Origin: Chimonanthus salicifolius
Lineage: Eukaryota; Streptophyta; Magnoliopsida; Laurales; Calycanthaceae
Direction of reading: 5' to 3'
Assembly: GCA_013350335.1 (NCBI GenBank)
Contig: CM023537.1
Span: forward strand, 13,458,884-13,522,883
Length of the DNA: 64,000 nt
Numbering within the stretch: position 1 is the stretch's first letter; every line of letters begins with the position of its first letter. Position numbers and translations under genes: made by a program. The notes beneath the pieces are model-generated. The model was not told the origin of the DNA. It saw nothing but the letters and a program-made list of their open reading frames with translations, and made no database searches. This document shows, piece by piece, positions 34,933 through 48,328 of the stretch.

Positions 34933-37900
34933 TTAAGTACTCAAGAAATTATCTACTATTACATTTTTCCTCCTTGATAGGAACTTCATGCAGATGGGTG
35001 GTTTCACCTGGGCCAAAGCAAGGATGGATTGGGGCAGAATCCATATCCCATCTCCACAAATCAAACCAGAAGCAACAGCAGGTGCAAAAGCATCTGCCTT
35101 GCCCTTGTTCATCTTCTCCCACAGAAACAATATCAAGCTCCCAAGACACATGTCTATTGCAAAGTAAGCCCCAAGGTAAAATGGGATTGCCATTGCCATC
35201 GGTATTGGAATAAACCTGGCCACTTTTTTTCCCATGATGTCTCTCATTGAATTGATGATAATAGCTCCAGCAAAAAACACATAGCAGAGGGTAAGACAAT
35301 GTTTTGGCAGCGATGAAAATCCATCAACAGCAAGAATTGCCATGTTACGGAAGACAACTGCATTAGGTGCTGGGTACTCTGACCCATGATTGCCAAGGTC
35401 ACCAAAAGCCTTGTAGAAGAGCCAGAAGACACAAGGAGCAATGACACAGCCCATTGCAGTTCCAATCACCTGACTAACAAACATAGATCTTGGTGAAGCC
35501 AATGTTAAGTAACCAGTCTTGAAGTCTTGCATGAGGTCTGAAGCTGTAGAGACAATGTTCATCATGACACCACATGCTGCAAGGCCCGCTAGCACCCCAC
35601 CATTTGAGGCACCAGCCCATGCACCGATGGTAAAGATGGCAAGCTTCCCATAGGTGGAGGCAAGGGACCAGTCAGTGAGGCCACAACCATAGGCATTACA
35701 GAAGGCTAGGACTGGGGCAAAGATGTAGGCAACAAAGATGTAGTACCATTTTACTTGGGGAAAGATTTGAGGGACTGTGCCAATAGAAACTGCCGCAACA
35801 GCAATGTAGCCAGCAATTGCAACCCATAATGGGATTTGGTCCTTTAGGAAGAGTTCAGTGCGTCGATGGTCATCGTAAGAGAGCCATGCGGAAGTGGGAG
35901 AAGAGCGGTCAACAGGGATAATTGCAGTCTCTTTCCGGCGCATTTGATGAATAAAGGCTGAGACAGTTCGACTCATAACTTTGAAGAAGTTGTAGAGTCC
36001 ATCACCCAAAATAATGGCAATGGCGATGAAGACCTGCGTGTACCATAAAAGATGAGTCGCAAGAATGTGACCTACCTCTAGGCTCACCACTAAAGACATG
36101 TCTTTGGTTACCCAATAAAATGATTTCGACCAACAGCAATTGATTGTATTGGGTTGTTTCCTAAATATTTTTTTAGTGATCATGTGAGATAATGATCCAA
36201 CAGTTGTGCAACAGTGAAGGCCATAAGCTGCTATAGGCATGCCTAACTGGAGGACTCCAAACCTCCGAAGCAGGAAGCACTCATCAAATGATTATGACCA
36301 TCAGAGATTGCTCCTTTTACTCCAAAAAATATTTGCTTCTTCAAACTCTGTATGTTCCATTTTATACTATCACTTTTTTGTTAATAAAAACATGGAAATA
36401 GACCCACACGAGGTCGCTCAACTGGCTGGCGCTTTGACTTAGGAATCAGAGGTCTCAAGTATGAGTCTCGTAACAAACCGATGCCCATGACTTGCAGAGG
36501 GCTGCGTGCATATAGAGTTCCCTATTGAATGTGGAATGTTTCTCATTTCTCATAAACATTCATTTGTGGGGCACCAAACAGGCCACCAATTAGATGTGAT
36601 CATTGAAACCACTGTTGTTTCTGGTTCCAATGTTTCCAGTACACAGGAATCCACCACATTGGTGATTTATATTGCAGAATGTGTTGAAGAGGGTTGAAAG
36701 GGAGATGTTTAGTTCTTTACGTAGGAAAGACCATCTTCTTAGACTAACTTACCTTGTAACCTTGCAGGCTATGCATACTCGTCATTGAGAGGTCTGCACT
36801 ATACCAATCACCTTTTTTGGCACCTATCAAAGGCCACATAATGCCCCAAGAAAGGATAGCCCCCGCAAGCACAGATATGTTTACAATATAAGGGCATATC
36901 ATCCCAACACCGATGTAAGTAGCCGAGAAATTGAAGTAGAAACTGTTCAAAATAGTTAGAAAAAAGGGAATCAAATTATACTTCATGCACATAAATTACA
37001 ATGATTTTTAAATGCAAAAGAAAAAATATACAATAATTATGATGATGGAGATTATGGGGGCTCATGCCCAAGCACCATTAATCATGAATCAAACAGGAGA
37101 CATGATCTCTTTATTATGCATCACAGGATTGTCTACCCGTACTGCTAGGGTCTATTTGCCACTTTATTCTGAATCAGGACTATGTTAAGGATAATTTGGC
37201 AGAGAAGAATATTCTGATTTGTAAACTTCCAATTGATGTTAATGGGTTGTGGACTTAATTTTGGTTGTCCTGCTGAAGGAAGTAAAATGATCCATGTGAT
37301 TTTTTTGAAAGGGAAAAACCATCAATACAATTTTGTAGTAGTTGTGTCCAAAATTTGGTAATGATTTCATAGTTATGACAAAAAATAATTTTATCATCAT
37401 CATCATTATCAAGATCTCATCCCATCTATGTGAGTTGGCAATGCGAGTCTACTTATCAACTCATCCATTTTTGTATATTATATTTCATTCCCACGACCAA
37501 TATGTCACTTCTAAACCCTAGTTGTCAGACCCATTGAATTCTAGTCAAATTATTTTGTTCTAGCAGTATAAACAGAATGGATCACTCTGTTGTCCATTCA
37601 GAGGAATTAGAGCAGAACAGGTTAAAGATTGGTGTTCCACCCGATGTAGAACGCTGCCCATGGGTCTGCACTTTATTATTTGTTTATTTATACTATTTTA
37701 CCCATTGTCCACCTTTAAAAATAGAGTTATAGGTCTTTTGGCATTTTCATCCCTAACTCTTTATGCCTAAGAATTTCCCAATGCCCAGCTCATTCGGCAA
37801 TCTCCATCATTTCCGTCTCTCTCCCTCTGATGCAAGTGCTTTAATCTTTTTTTTTTTGGGGGGTTTTAAGTGTTTTTAAAGAAACATTCCTTTATTTTAT

Positions 37901-40900
37901 TTTTCACTTTAGATCTTCACACTTATATTGCTTCTTTGATGTAAGATTTTGAAAATAATTTTACACATTCTTGGTATAGATTATTGTTGAATTTTGCAAA
38001 TATGTATGTCCCTTATTGTCTTAGCTTTTTATTTTTTTTCATAAATCATTAATAATATTTAGATTTTTCTATTTTTTCATTTTGACTTTTCCAAAGATGG
38101 AATGGCTACGACACGAACATGTTCATTCTAGATGCAAACCAAACTGGCCACATGACCATAACTAACAATTGTGTTCTAAGTACCCCATTCCTTGTCTTTA
38201 TAGGTATCTTCCCCAACCTAGGTAGCAAGCGTCCATTCTTCAAATGTGAGTAGTTTCTAGTCTTCTACACCACATGCCCAAACTAACTTAAGGATCATCC
38301 TTGTGCACTCATTCATAAGACTATCCCCGTTGCTCTAGATATCCATCTTAGCAACAGGGTCTGAATCCATCAACTTTATGTTGTCATTTATTTGTTCCCC
38401 AACACTCTGCCTCATGCAAGCTTCTATTTGGTTGTCTCTCCTTCATTCACCATATTCCAATCCTGTTTATAATATTCTCATCAAAATCCGTTTTGTTCTA
38501 TAATTTCACATGAAGTGTAGAACCTCACACTATGGCACTAAATTGTCTTCCATTTCAACTAGATCCTCCTTTTTTTTTGAGATATTTTGACTAGATCCTC
38601 TTGCTATCCTGAAAAAAATGAACTTGCAGTACCATGTATTTTGTTATCATATGCTAGTTTTAAATTCTTCTCTCTGAATTCTAGGTAATCATTTACCTGT
38701 TGAAAGCAGGCTACGTGATATCACATTCCTGAATAGATTTCAAACCACTGCAAATACCTTTAGAACAAAACCAGGGAGAAAGTATCTACCTGTTCTCAAA
38801 GGCTTTCAGACCAAATGATGGAAAGTATAAGAATCCACAATTCTCACCAGCTGTAAAGAACCACTGAAAGAAACCCCACAAAAAGCTGAAGGAGAAAAAC
38901 TTGCCTAATACTTTTACTTGCTTTCTGCAGAAAATAAAGAGAAAATAAAAGTTAATGACTTGTTGAATAGGACATCGATAAAAATAAATTTCCAACAAAG
39001 AAATGGACTCTGTTCATTTACTTTGCCAGCTTGGCTCCTTGAGGGGTGTGGAAACTGTTAATGAGGTGAGCAGTTGCAGTGCCACTGGGGTAGATCAACT
39101 TATAGTCGATGATCATGATCTGTAACATGTATCCACTGGTTATTTGGTTTTGCAATTAAAGTGCAAAATTACAAGAATTCTGCAAACAACTGTAACATGG
39201 AAGACACAGTGACTATAATGGGCTTCCAAGTTGGATTCATATTCTCATGAAAATATAGTTCACTCTTCTTCAAAAAATAAAATAAAATAAACATTCTCCA
39301 TTGCAAAAACAAATATTAAAGAGAAGAACAAAGACGTAAGCATACAACAGAAATACTACAAATAGAATTTCATCTTAAGAATTAAGGAACATAATACCAA
39401 GAAAGAAATCCACCATAGTTCAGACCTCAAATAGTCAAATATCAATCTAGAGGCCACCACAATGTGAAAGACAAGTTCTGTTGTATTTTGTTTGTTTGCT
39501 TGTTTAATAAAAAATGGAATATAGACATAAATATTGAAGTACTATTACACACAAAACTATAATCTACCCTGCATGACAATTCATTCAATTGTTATCATCA
39601 TAAAAGTCTTATCACATCTATCTGGCTATCATGACACTTCAGTCACTGGTTTTTGACATGTATTTTGAATATATGAAAGGGTGTATAGGAGACAGGGCAG
39701 AAATGAAAGTCTACCTTCCTGAGGGGCACCAGAGAGAAAAGGCCAAGGAAGCTAACGGCGAAGAGAAATCCAATCATCCAACTTAATTTTGGGTTCTTGA
39801 TGTTCTGTGGGTCATTCGCTTCCGTTGCTTGTTGAGCAATTCTCTCACTCATCCCAAAGAGGTAGCTTCCAAAGCCTCCTGTGAAAAGAAGTGCATGAAA
39901 CCAGTTTAACTGCAAAATTCAGTATATGAGGTAATGCATTTTACAAAGATCTGTGCTAAGTTAGAAAGACAGATTATACCTAACTAGGGAGAAATGCAAT
40001 GAACTCTTGAAAGCTGTCCAATTTTCAAATTGGAAAAGGAATGGAGCATAATTTATGCAATACCACAAGGCAGTGGATGTTGACAATGGACGTATCAAGT
40101 GGTCATTGGGTTTCTTGGAGAACAACTACTTTTGGATAACTTCATTCTAAAAGAAAAATATACATGTGCTTGATTCTGATGAGTACTCTATTTGGAGTTT
40201 GATACATTTGGCTCCCAGTACAGCAGTGCCGAATAGAACAGCATAAATAAATAGGCGATCCTAAAATCAGATCATCTGTTTACGAAGTACCAATCAGATA
40301 ATTTCCGGCAGTTATCTTTTCTTATTATAAAATGGGATCCACTGGATCTTTTTTTGTTCTCATAATCTCCAAACTACATACATATGATGAAGACTTTTAT
40401 CTTCTTACGGCTGACTACAAAGCATGTGGGATCCACTTGTGGTAGAAGATGGTTTTCAATAATGGACTTAGATTTCCTAATTTCGTAGTACAGAATCTCT
40501 AAACAACTGTTAGATTCACAGGAATCATAGAGGGTATGGAGACAGTTTCCAGTGATGGAGAAGGACCTCCTCCAGAGTTGGATAATCCCTCTCTCCTCCA
40601 ACAGTCATTCTGTTCATCAAGTAGCGTGCCACGGCCAGCCACAACTAAAGCGTTGGATTGCCATAAGAATGCTTGAAACTTTCTGCGTGCTTTAGTTCAC
40701 AGCGTAGATCCAGTTGTTTCTCTTTTAGAGACATAAAGGTTCTAACATATGATGCAGATAAGGATGAAGCTTTTGGTGAAATCTCAAAAGCACATTTTCT
40801 CAGGAAATCATTTCCAAAGGTGAGATTTCCGATTTCATTCAGATTCAGGATGTTGGAAAACCAGGTCTCCAGGCGGGCAAGGAAAATTAAACCAGTTTGG

Positions 40901-42537
40901 ACCCCAGTTCATAGTTGATGCAATGCATCTGAATTCCAAGCATAGTCTCAGAATCCCCTGTTTCTCCGCAAGCATATCAGCTAAAACTAAAATTGTTTAG
41001 CTGATGTCTTTTACAAAGGCATTGAAGGACTTTTCTAAAACAACATTGTCAATGGAGTAACCATTCATTAAAAAAAAAAAAAATTGTCAATAGAGTATTT
41101 GAGTGATTGACCAGAAGTATAAGAAATGCTGGTGCTATTGGAGAGGAATTCAATCTCAACCCTCACGACAGTTGACCTCTTTTTTATTTATTTTTAGATT
41201 AAATAAACAAGAAAAGAAATGTCGACCACTGTTCAATTGTTTTTGCTGTCACTTTTTTTTTTTTTTGGCATCCGGCCATCTCCTTCCTAATTACCATGGC
41301 TCGCATAAACGTATGATGAAGGTTGTAGTATTGTGACACGGTAAAATGAAAAAAAAAAAATGGCGATTCTACCAAAGATATAGATGCAAGGAGTGTAAAA
41401 TATATCCGATATCCTGTCCTTTGCGACTTTTTGAGATATTTCGAAGATAACGCGCTCGTAGGCGAGACGGGGTGTTAGAAGAAAACAACGGTTTTATTCT
41501 TGGATGGTTCAAATGTTAAAATCAAAGGCTTTTTAAAATCAAAGTTGAAGGTTCAGTCGAGATTGAAGTGAAAAAAAAAACCTTAAATCGGATTTCTAGC
41601 CCTTGAAATATTAGATAGTGACCCAACTATTGGGGTGACCCATCCTACCCGAAAACATTTTAGAGAGTGACCCAACTATTGTGGGGGTCTTGAGTTTCTT
41701 CAGTTATAAAAAAAACATTATGATTAAAAGAATGTTATTTTTTTTTTTAAAAGGATAAGTTTAGATACAGTTTTTATGGGCTTGATGAGCCAATCTATAA
41801 AACAAAATAAATAAATTAATCAATCTAGAATTCTAGAACAACCGAATAACTCAACCTAAAATCTTAAAAAACAGGGATGAGTATAATGAATTGTTGACTC
41901 AGCTTGATCAGTTTAAAAAATGAGTTGGATTTTAAGGTAAAACGCCTCAAAATAATGAACTTGAACTAAAGTTGGCCTGACTTCTTGCCAACCCTAATTA
42001 AGCTCCACATGGTCGGAGTTAAGGTATCTTAGGGGTCGCATGGATATTGATTAGTACATGGGCGAAGTTTCATTCATAAATTTCCCTAGACAATCAATAT
42101 CTTATGTAATAGCTAATTTTAGATGCAAAAATCACAATACTAGACAACAAAATTGGAGTCAACTTCATTTACCTCTATATCTATCATGTTCAAAATCTCC
42201 CCTAACCATGAATGAAGTAGGAACTGTGTTCATATTTAGAAGGCATCCTCAATAAAAATTCTAATATAACTCATTATTACAGTATAAAATATGGGAAGTG
42301 ATAGACAATTATTTATTTTTTCAAGGTTCATATATAACAAATAGAAAAAAAAATATTTCTTATTATAAAAATATAGATATTAAATTGTCATAAAATATTA
42401 ATAGTCAAATCACATCTCTGATGAAGGTTGGAATGATGATCAGGAATCCACCTTAGAAAGCAAGAGTATTGAGTTCGATTCTACTCTGCTTTAATGTTCC
42501 TTATTGGTGGATGAACAATCTAACACTTGGTGAATTC

Positions 42538-42581
<44 letters not shown>

Positions 42582-42606
42582 TAACGTCGCTATGAACGCT
42601 TGGCTA

Positions 42607-42648
<42 letters not shown>

Positions 42649-44954
42649 AGCTTCAAATTCTGAAGGATCTAAAGGATCAATAGGCCACGCTTTCACAGTT
42701 CGTATTCGTACTGGAAATCAGAATCAAACGAGCTTTTACCCTTTTGTTCCACACGAGATTTCTGTTCTCGTTGAGCTCATCTTAGGACACATGCGTTATC
42801 TTTTAACAGATGTGCCGCCCCAACCAAACTCCCCACCTGACAATGTCTTCCGCCCGGATCAGCCCGCGTGAGCTGGCCTTGGGACCCATTTTACGTAGAA
42901 TTATTAATGTGAGTAGAGAGGCTCAAGAGATAGATACATTAAAAAAAAAAAATACATTCATGGTGATTAGGGCTGAAACTCGAGTAAGGTCAAGTCGGAT
43001 TTTAACAAACCCAATTCTAACCCATGTCAAAATTTATTGAATTTGACCCGATCCGACCAGAATAGCTGACCCGAATTACTCAACCTAATGCAACCCGGAT
43101 TTTTAACCCGAGTAAACTCGAATGTTGTTTTATAATTTGTTATAATCCAGTCCAGTAGGGTTGATTTTAAAATTTTCAATCCAATCTGAATTTTATACAT
43201 GTTCTATATTTTTATTTTTTTCAACCTGACTCAATCTAAAATGTACAAATACGTAACCCAAACCCTCCCAGTGGTGACTCTAAGTGGAAATCTTAGAGAG
43301 TGATGCGAATCTTAAAAAAGTACTAGGAGGATGTCGCATGAGAGAGTGGAAATTAAAGATGCGTGTTGGCCAAGTTGGTTGAATATGAGATACTACAGAA
43401 GTCGCCCCAACCATGCGGGAGTCAAGCGGTTGTTTGCAGTATATACTAAATAGACAGCCTCGTCAAAACGTTACCTTCGCCGCCTCTTGACACCACCAGG
43501 TCCGGCTGACTTTCCGTTTAATACCGAACCTAGCAACCCCATAAATTAACAAATAAAATCTACGCAAATATAAGAATAAAATCTAATGAAATTTATTCTA
43601 TATCATTATCTGTCTACCAGCGTATAGTAATTTCTCATGGAAAATACAATAATTGGATTTAAAACATTATTCCTATAATAATAATAATAATAATAATCAT
43701 TCTACCAATATCTGATCTCGAAAAGATGTCACCTCTCGCCGGCGAGTCGGCGAGCAATGATGCCAAAAGACAAAAAGCCAGTCCACTGAGGTTGAAAAGA
43801 AGAAGAAAACAAATAATATAAAATATTGATATTTTATTAAGGATTTAAGGATCCATTCATGGTGGCTTGTCAGGACCCACAATATTTAATAATTGAAAAA
43901 AAAAATCAACGAAAGGGACTAACGATCCGTTTGGGGTGTCTCTTCTCTCCAATCCAGCGGCCTTGCCCTCTTCTCATTAAGATTTCAGACCTTAAACAGT
44001 ACATCATAAATCTAGATTTGGGCAAAAAAAAGGCCAAAATCTCCAATAAGATGACTTCCAGTGTTCCACCCACATCTCAGGTAGAAAAAAAAAAATTCCA
44101 ATTTCCTCCTCCAGAGGCAGGAAATTAGACATTGAAGTAATCTCTCCACCCTTCATCCAAGCTGACCTTCGGTAACATTTAATTAGTATAAAAAGTTTTC
44201 TATTACTTAGCTGCCCGACTCTTTTAACACTCAAATTTTGCAATCACTCGGGGTTTTACAATCTGTTCAGTAATTAGAATGAAAAAAATAATATTAAAAA
44301 CAAAAAAAAAATTGAACATTTAATATTTTATAGATTTTTACCTTTAGTTTTATTTCTTTCATTTTTTTTAAAGTATTATGTTCATTGAAGTGAAACCCAT
44401 TTGTCGTTTTACTGTGCGAGTGTGCGTAAATGACCTGCAAAATAAACTCTGAAACAGAGTCAGAGAGAGAAGCAGAGAAAGGGAGGGAGCCCTTACCACT
44501 GTAGGCGATGCCGGAGATGGCGACGACGCAGGTTTGGATGACAGTGTTCTCCTGCCTGGTGAAGGGCTGCTTCAGCAGACTGGATTTCTCCAAGAATTTG
44601 GTCCATGTCTTGACAAAGAAGAAGCTCAACAGACCCGCAGAGATATTCAAAGAGGGTATGATCCCAACTGTGAGATTGAGTTTCATCACTATAAAGCTGA
44701 AGAGCACACCCAAAAAAAAGCTGACAACAAAAGCTCTGACTGTCAGCTGGTCCTGCCATGTCGGCACCTCCACTACTCTCGAATACCTTCTCAATCGACA
44801 TCTTCTCCTCCTTTTCTTCTTCATCTCCTCCTCCTCCTCCTATTGGCTCTCTCTCTTTCCTACCCTCTTCCTTGTCCATGGAAATGGACATGGGTTGGAT
44901 GCCGTTCTCCTCTGCTGCGGGATCTCTGAGTTGGGTGGTGTTGTTCTCCATCAT
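34933..44954 (-). CDS. YSL7: YELLOW STRIPE-LIKE transporter, YSL7-like, gene 1
   Basis: Six exons on the minus strand: 44497-44954, 39715-39878, 39022-39119, 38790-38924, 36753-36942 and 34933-36033. All introns are GT-AG. The protein is an OPT-family membrane transporter with many hydrophobic spans. Family hallmarks include [97 protein letters not shown] and [13 protein letters not shown] proteins carry metal-nicotianamine complexes; in Arabidopsis the YSL7/YSL8 type also takes up a bacterial peptide. The natural start (44954 or 44951) reads an acidic, glycine-rich leader ending MSIEKVFE, as in YSL7. However, the frame then differs by one base from [11 protein letters not shown], near 44766-44780. 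From the ATG at 44824 all exons join to one open frame of 671 residues. So the gene is either frameshifted with an alternative start, or the sequence has an error. Confidence 0.88.
36402..36480 (+). mobile_element. Possible tRNA-like SINE fragment in YSL gene 1 intron 5
   Basis: GGTCGCTCAACTGGCTGGCG resembles a tRNA box A, and a weak box B-like site follows 40 bp later (AAGTATGAGTCTCG). No tail or flanking repeat was found, so this is tentative. Confidence 0.3.
38100..38550 (-). mobile_element. Degenerate RTE-type LINE fragment in intron 4
   Basis: In minus-strand frames broken by stops I can read [14 protein letters not shown] and LVWACG. These recall the C-terminal end of plant RTE reverse transcriptases (ECWAVK, MLRWMCG, LRWFGH). 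The match is weak and no ends are visible. It lies in intron 4 (36943-38789) of YSL gene 1. Confidence 0.4.
42484..42893 (-). rRNA. Degenerate 25S rRNA fragment in an intron
   Basis: The minus strand matches the 3' part of plant nuclear 25S rRNA. Landmarks in plus reading are GGTGAATTCTGCTTCACAAT, AGGAAGAGCCGACATCGAAG, CACAAGCCAGTTATCCCTGT, TCGTATTCGTACTGGAAATC, ACGAGATTTCTGTTCTCGTT and CAATGTCTTCCGCCCGGATC. Several substitutions compared with the conserved sequence are seen, for example AGTAACG for AGCAACG and CACATGCG for CACCTGCG. The fragment of about 400 bp sits in intron 1 (39879-44496) of YSL gene 1, so it is an inserted dead copy and not a working rRNA gene. Confidence 0.88.
42968..43140. 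mobile_element. hAT CGGGT-family MITE fragment
   Basis: The left end TAGGGCTGAAACTCGAG is clear, followed by GTCGGATTTTAAC and GACCCGATCCGACC. No right end was recognised. It lies in intron 1 of YSL gene 1, 75 bp from the rRNA fragment. Confidence 0.5.
43676..43698. repeat. (ATA)n microsatellite
   Basis: About eight ATA units in intron 1 of YSL gene 1. Confidence 0.8.
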
Positions 44955-46884
44955 TGGATGAAGAGAAGGTAAAATGATGATAAGGGGAACTTTTGGAGTA
45001 GGCAAGGTTTGCAGAGATCAGAACTGGGTATTTAAAGAATTTGGGTTTTAGTTTACACCGTGAGAATTATCCTAAGGTACATTGAAAAGTCTATATATAT
45101 TTTTTTAAATTCCCATTTTGCCTTTAGTGTGGAAAAGGATTTAGAATTTAGAGTAATTTTGAATGTGTAAAAATCAATACCCACATTTAAAGGAGGAGGG
45201 ACCGTGCTCAGAAGATTCTGATAATTATGGAGGTAGGAATTGAGGTATCATGTCGATACGAAATGTATAGGTCGATATGATACAGGGTTTTAAGCTCCAT
45301 ATAATATCGGTCAATACGTATTGTATCGACCATATAGTGGTCTGACATAGCCGATATATCGTCAAATCATATCGATCTGATTCGGCTGATATAATTAATA
45401 TCAGTATTTTTTTTAAAAAAAAAAGTCAAAACGGTGATGGGCTCATATCAAAATATCAGCCGATATTTACATTTTCAATTTAAAAAAAAAAAGAAAACAG
45501 CTTCTTTTTCTTCTTTTTTTTAATATTTTTTAATTAAAAAAATAATATTGATATTTAAAAAAAAAAAGAGGAGAGAGAATCGTATGTGCCAATATTTGCA
45601 TATCGGGGCGTTTTTTACACCCCTGCTGTGTGGTGGGGCTGGAAATGAATGAGGGTTGGTAAATATGAATAAGTAAGATTATTACATAAAGTTTCACTAT
45701 ATTTATAATTCAATTTCTATAATTTTTTTGTGTTGGCCATCTTAACATGGGATGAGTTTTTTAACAGGCACAGGTTGTAGTAAACTTTCCATTTTACCCC
45801 CTCCAAATTCGTCTCGTCTATTTAAATCGGTTTCAGACAAATGACCTCTAATTGTGAAATCATTTAGGTAGTTCTGTGGGGTCCACTTAGATGGGTCCAA
45901 GGATGGAGTTGGGATTGAAAATACTGGTAGACATTTTAAATTTTGAATTTTAGAAATCTACTAATTGCACGAAGATGACCTTAACTAAATTACAAATGGT
46001 ACCCAGTAGCCACCAACGTAGTGTTATATCAACTTTAAGCTCAAATAGAATTATAGAAATTATAAAAACCTTTAATTTGAGAAACACTTTCCACTAGTGA
46101 AATTTTTCATCTTGTAGGAAAGCTAGACTGCTAATTTTTTATACTAATCAGTATAAATATCATAGGCCAAATTTAAATGGTTAGATAAGACGAAGAAAGA
46201 TCTTTAATGTTGATGGAACGCAGAAAATCAAATTCTTTAAGCTTACATCATTTTAGATTGGCCCATACTCCAAAATGAACCGGCTATGCACAGGATAAGA
46301 GGATTTCATGAATAATAAAATTAAGAAGAACTTATTTATCTAATCACATGAATTAATGAGATTAGTTAAGAAAAACCAATGGCTTATAATAATAAAAGCA
46401 TCATTTTTCAAAACCACAAGGGCAAATGATTAGATAGGATTCAAATTTTATCCACTCATATCCTTGTCAATCTTTATGTATCTCAAAGTCTGGTCCACTT
46501 AAAATTTAGCAAACATCCTCCTTAAATAAAAACACATTCGGGGGTCCATTTATATATCTTTTCAATGCATTCTTTTCTGTCACACCTTTCACCTCCTCTC
46601 CTTTAGGTACTTCAATTCTCCATATTTTCAAATCTAGAGTTTCTTTATTAAAAAAAAAAAAACATAAAAAAATTGAATTCATCAAAGTGACAAATATAAG
46701 GGAGCTTCTAAATTTGTTCATAAAAAAAATGAATATACAATTTCTAACATAATACTCTCAACTATTAATTTTATAATGCCATATCAGATAGCTACAGTAT
46801 CATAAAGAGCTGAATTTTTATATTTAAGTAAACAGTGTATACTCTTCTCCATCGTTTCCAACGACTTTGACTAGTGGTAAAAGG
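44955..46884. other. Upstream region of YSL gene 1 with an ATCGG-type MITE relic
   Basis: The promoter of gene 1 must lie in the first part, but no TATA box was fixed. At about 45240-45625 a relic of the ATATCGGCCGATAT hAT family is visible: diverged GTCGATACG and GATATATCG words, an A/T-rich centre, and a good right end TTTTTTACACCCCTG at 45611-45625. Its left end and duplication were not found. Confidence 0.45.
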
Positions 46885-47005
46885 CAGAGGTTGAAAATTC
46901 GATTTCGGACGTGAAATTTCTCTTTCTAATTTTTTTAATTAAAATCACTAATATCGAATGATATCAGTAATATATATCGGATATCGACCAATATTAAAAT
47001 CCCTG
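46885..47005. mobile_element. Short hAT MITE, ATATCGG family
   Basis: A 121-bp element with ends CAGAGGTTGAAAATT and AATATTAAAATCCCTG. The flanks are GTAAAAGG (46877-46884) and ATAAAAGG (47006-47013), matching at 7 of 8 bases. The interior has ATATCGGATATCGACC words but no full palindrome array. Confidence 0.6.
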
Positions 47006-47404
47006 ATAAAAGGTCTAACTATATTCTTTATATTTTCCATATAAAAGTTAATCTCAACATCATTTGAAAAAAAAAATTCACATCACAATCATTGGAATCT
47101 TTTTTTTTATTTTTATAGTTGGAATCATTCATCTCCCTCTTTATTCATTTCCCTTTCTGAGAGTGTGATCCTAAATAAATATAAAGTATAAAGAGCATAC
47201 AACAAAGGCATAAAGCCCTAACTTTTTAGGTAATCACATTTCTGAAAGTGATTTTAGAGAGAGAATGCAAGACCCATTTTGGGGTCAGCCAATTGCATAA
47301 GAGTATCAATGGAAATGCTTGGAATGTCACAATCCTTTCACACAAGAAATGGTGTGAAAGCATGTGGTTTTTTTTTTAGGTCAAAGAAAGCAATAATGGT
47401 TTTT

Positions 47405-47665
47405 CATTTGAGGACTTAGCTAATTGACACCAGCCATTAATGAGTGATTTTAATTTTCCATGGATTAGTCCAATAGAGATTCCTGTGGATTTTGATGGAA
47501 TTGTGGACTTGTAATAGTGAAATAAGGCGAGGGACCATTTGAGGACTTAGCTATTGACACCAGCCACTAACGAGTGATTTTAATTTTCCATGGATTAGTC
47601 CAATAGAGATTCCTGTGGATTTTGATGGAATTGTGGACCAGTAACAGTGAGATAAGGTGAGGGAC
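47405..47665. repeat. Recent tandem duplication, 131-bp unit
   Basis: Two nearly identical copies, 47405-47535 and 47536-47665, each begin CATTTGAGGACTTAGCTA or its close variant and contain CCATGGATTAGTCCAATAGA. Only a few substitutions and a two-base deletion separate them, so the event is young. It abuts the Mutator-like MITE at 47683. Confidence 0.85.
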
Positions 47666-47682
47666 CATTTCATATTTTCAAT

Positions 47683-48328
47683 GGCAGCCCATCCAAACAT
47701 GGGTGTTTTTTGTTAGGAAATACTAGATAAAGTGAAATTTTCACTTTACCCCTGCCCTTCCGTATGCAAATTTTAAGTAGAGTACAGCGGTGCACCTATA
47801 ATTATGAGCTGTGTACCTATGAGGGATGTACCTATAATTATGAGCGGTGCACCTATAATTTCGAAATTAACTATAACTTTAACGTGCAAAAACCATCTTT
47901 AGCGGTGCACCTATAATTTCGAAATTAACTATAACTTTAACGTGCAGCGGTGCACTTATAATTATGAGAGGTGTACTTATAAGCGATGTACCTATAATTC
48001 TGAGCGGTGCACCTATAATTTTGAAATTAACTATAACTTTGGCGTGTACAACTCATCCATAACGGTGCACCTATAATTCTGAGCGATGTACCAATAATTC
48101 TGAGCGGTGCACCTATAATTTCAAAATTAAGTATAATTTTGGCATGCAGAACCCATCTATCGCGGTGCACCTATAATTATGAGCGGTATACCTATATTTC
48201 TGAGCGGTGCACCTATAATTTCATTTTTTTAAAGGTTAGGAAGGGTAAAGGGTCAAGTGGAGTTTTCACATAATTTTTTTAAAATCCGTGTCTCCTAATA
48301 AAAAACACCCATATTAGGATGGGTGGCC
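47683..48328. mobile_element. Mutator-like MITE with GGTGCACC repeats
   Basis: A 646-bp element with inverted ends of about 75 bp, GGCAGCCCATCC on the left and GGATGGGTGGCC on the right, both followed inward by GGGTGTTTTTT-TTAGGA. The flanking duplication ATTTTCAAT is a perfect 9 bp (47674-47682 and 48329-48337), typical of Mutator-like elements. The interior consists of about a dozen units around AGCGGTGCACCTATAATTAT, whose GGTGCACC core is itself a palindrome. A longer AAATTAACTATAACTTT unit is interspersed. No transposase is encoded. Confidence 0.85.

Noticed and set aside
41370..41500. Possible further ATATCGG hAT MITE (AAGGAGTGTAAAATATATCC)
   Set aside because: Only a weak left end is visible; there is no right end, no palindromes and no duplication.
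43355..43440. Perfect box A-like TTGGCCAAGTTGG in YSL gene 1 intron 1
   Set aside because: No box B at the right distance and no tail or flanking duplication. I could not support a SINE or tRNA.
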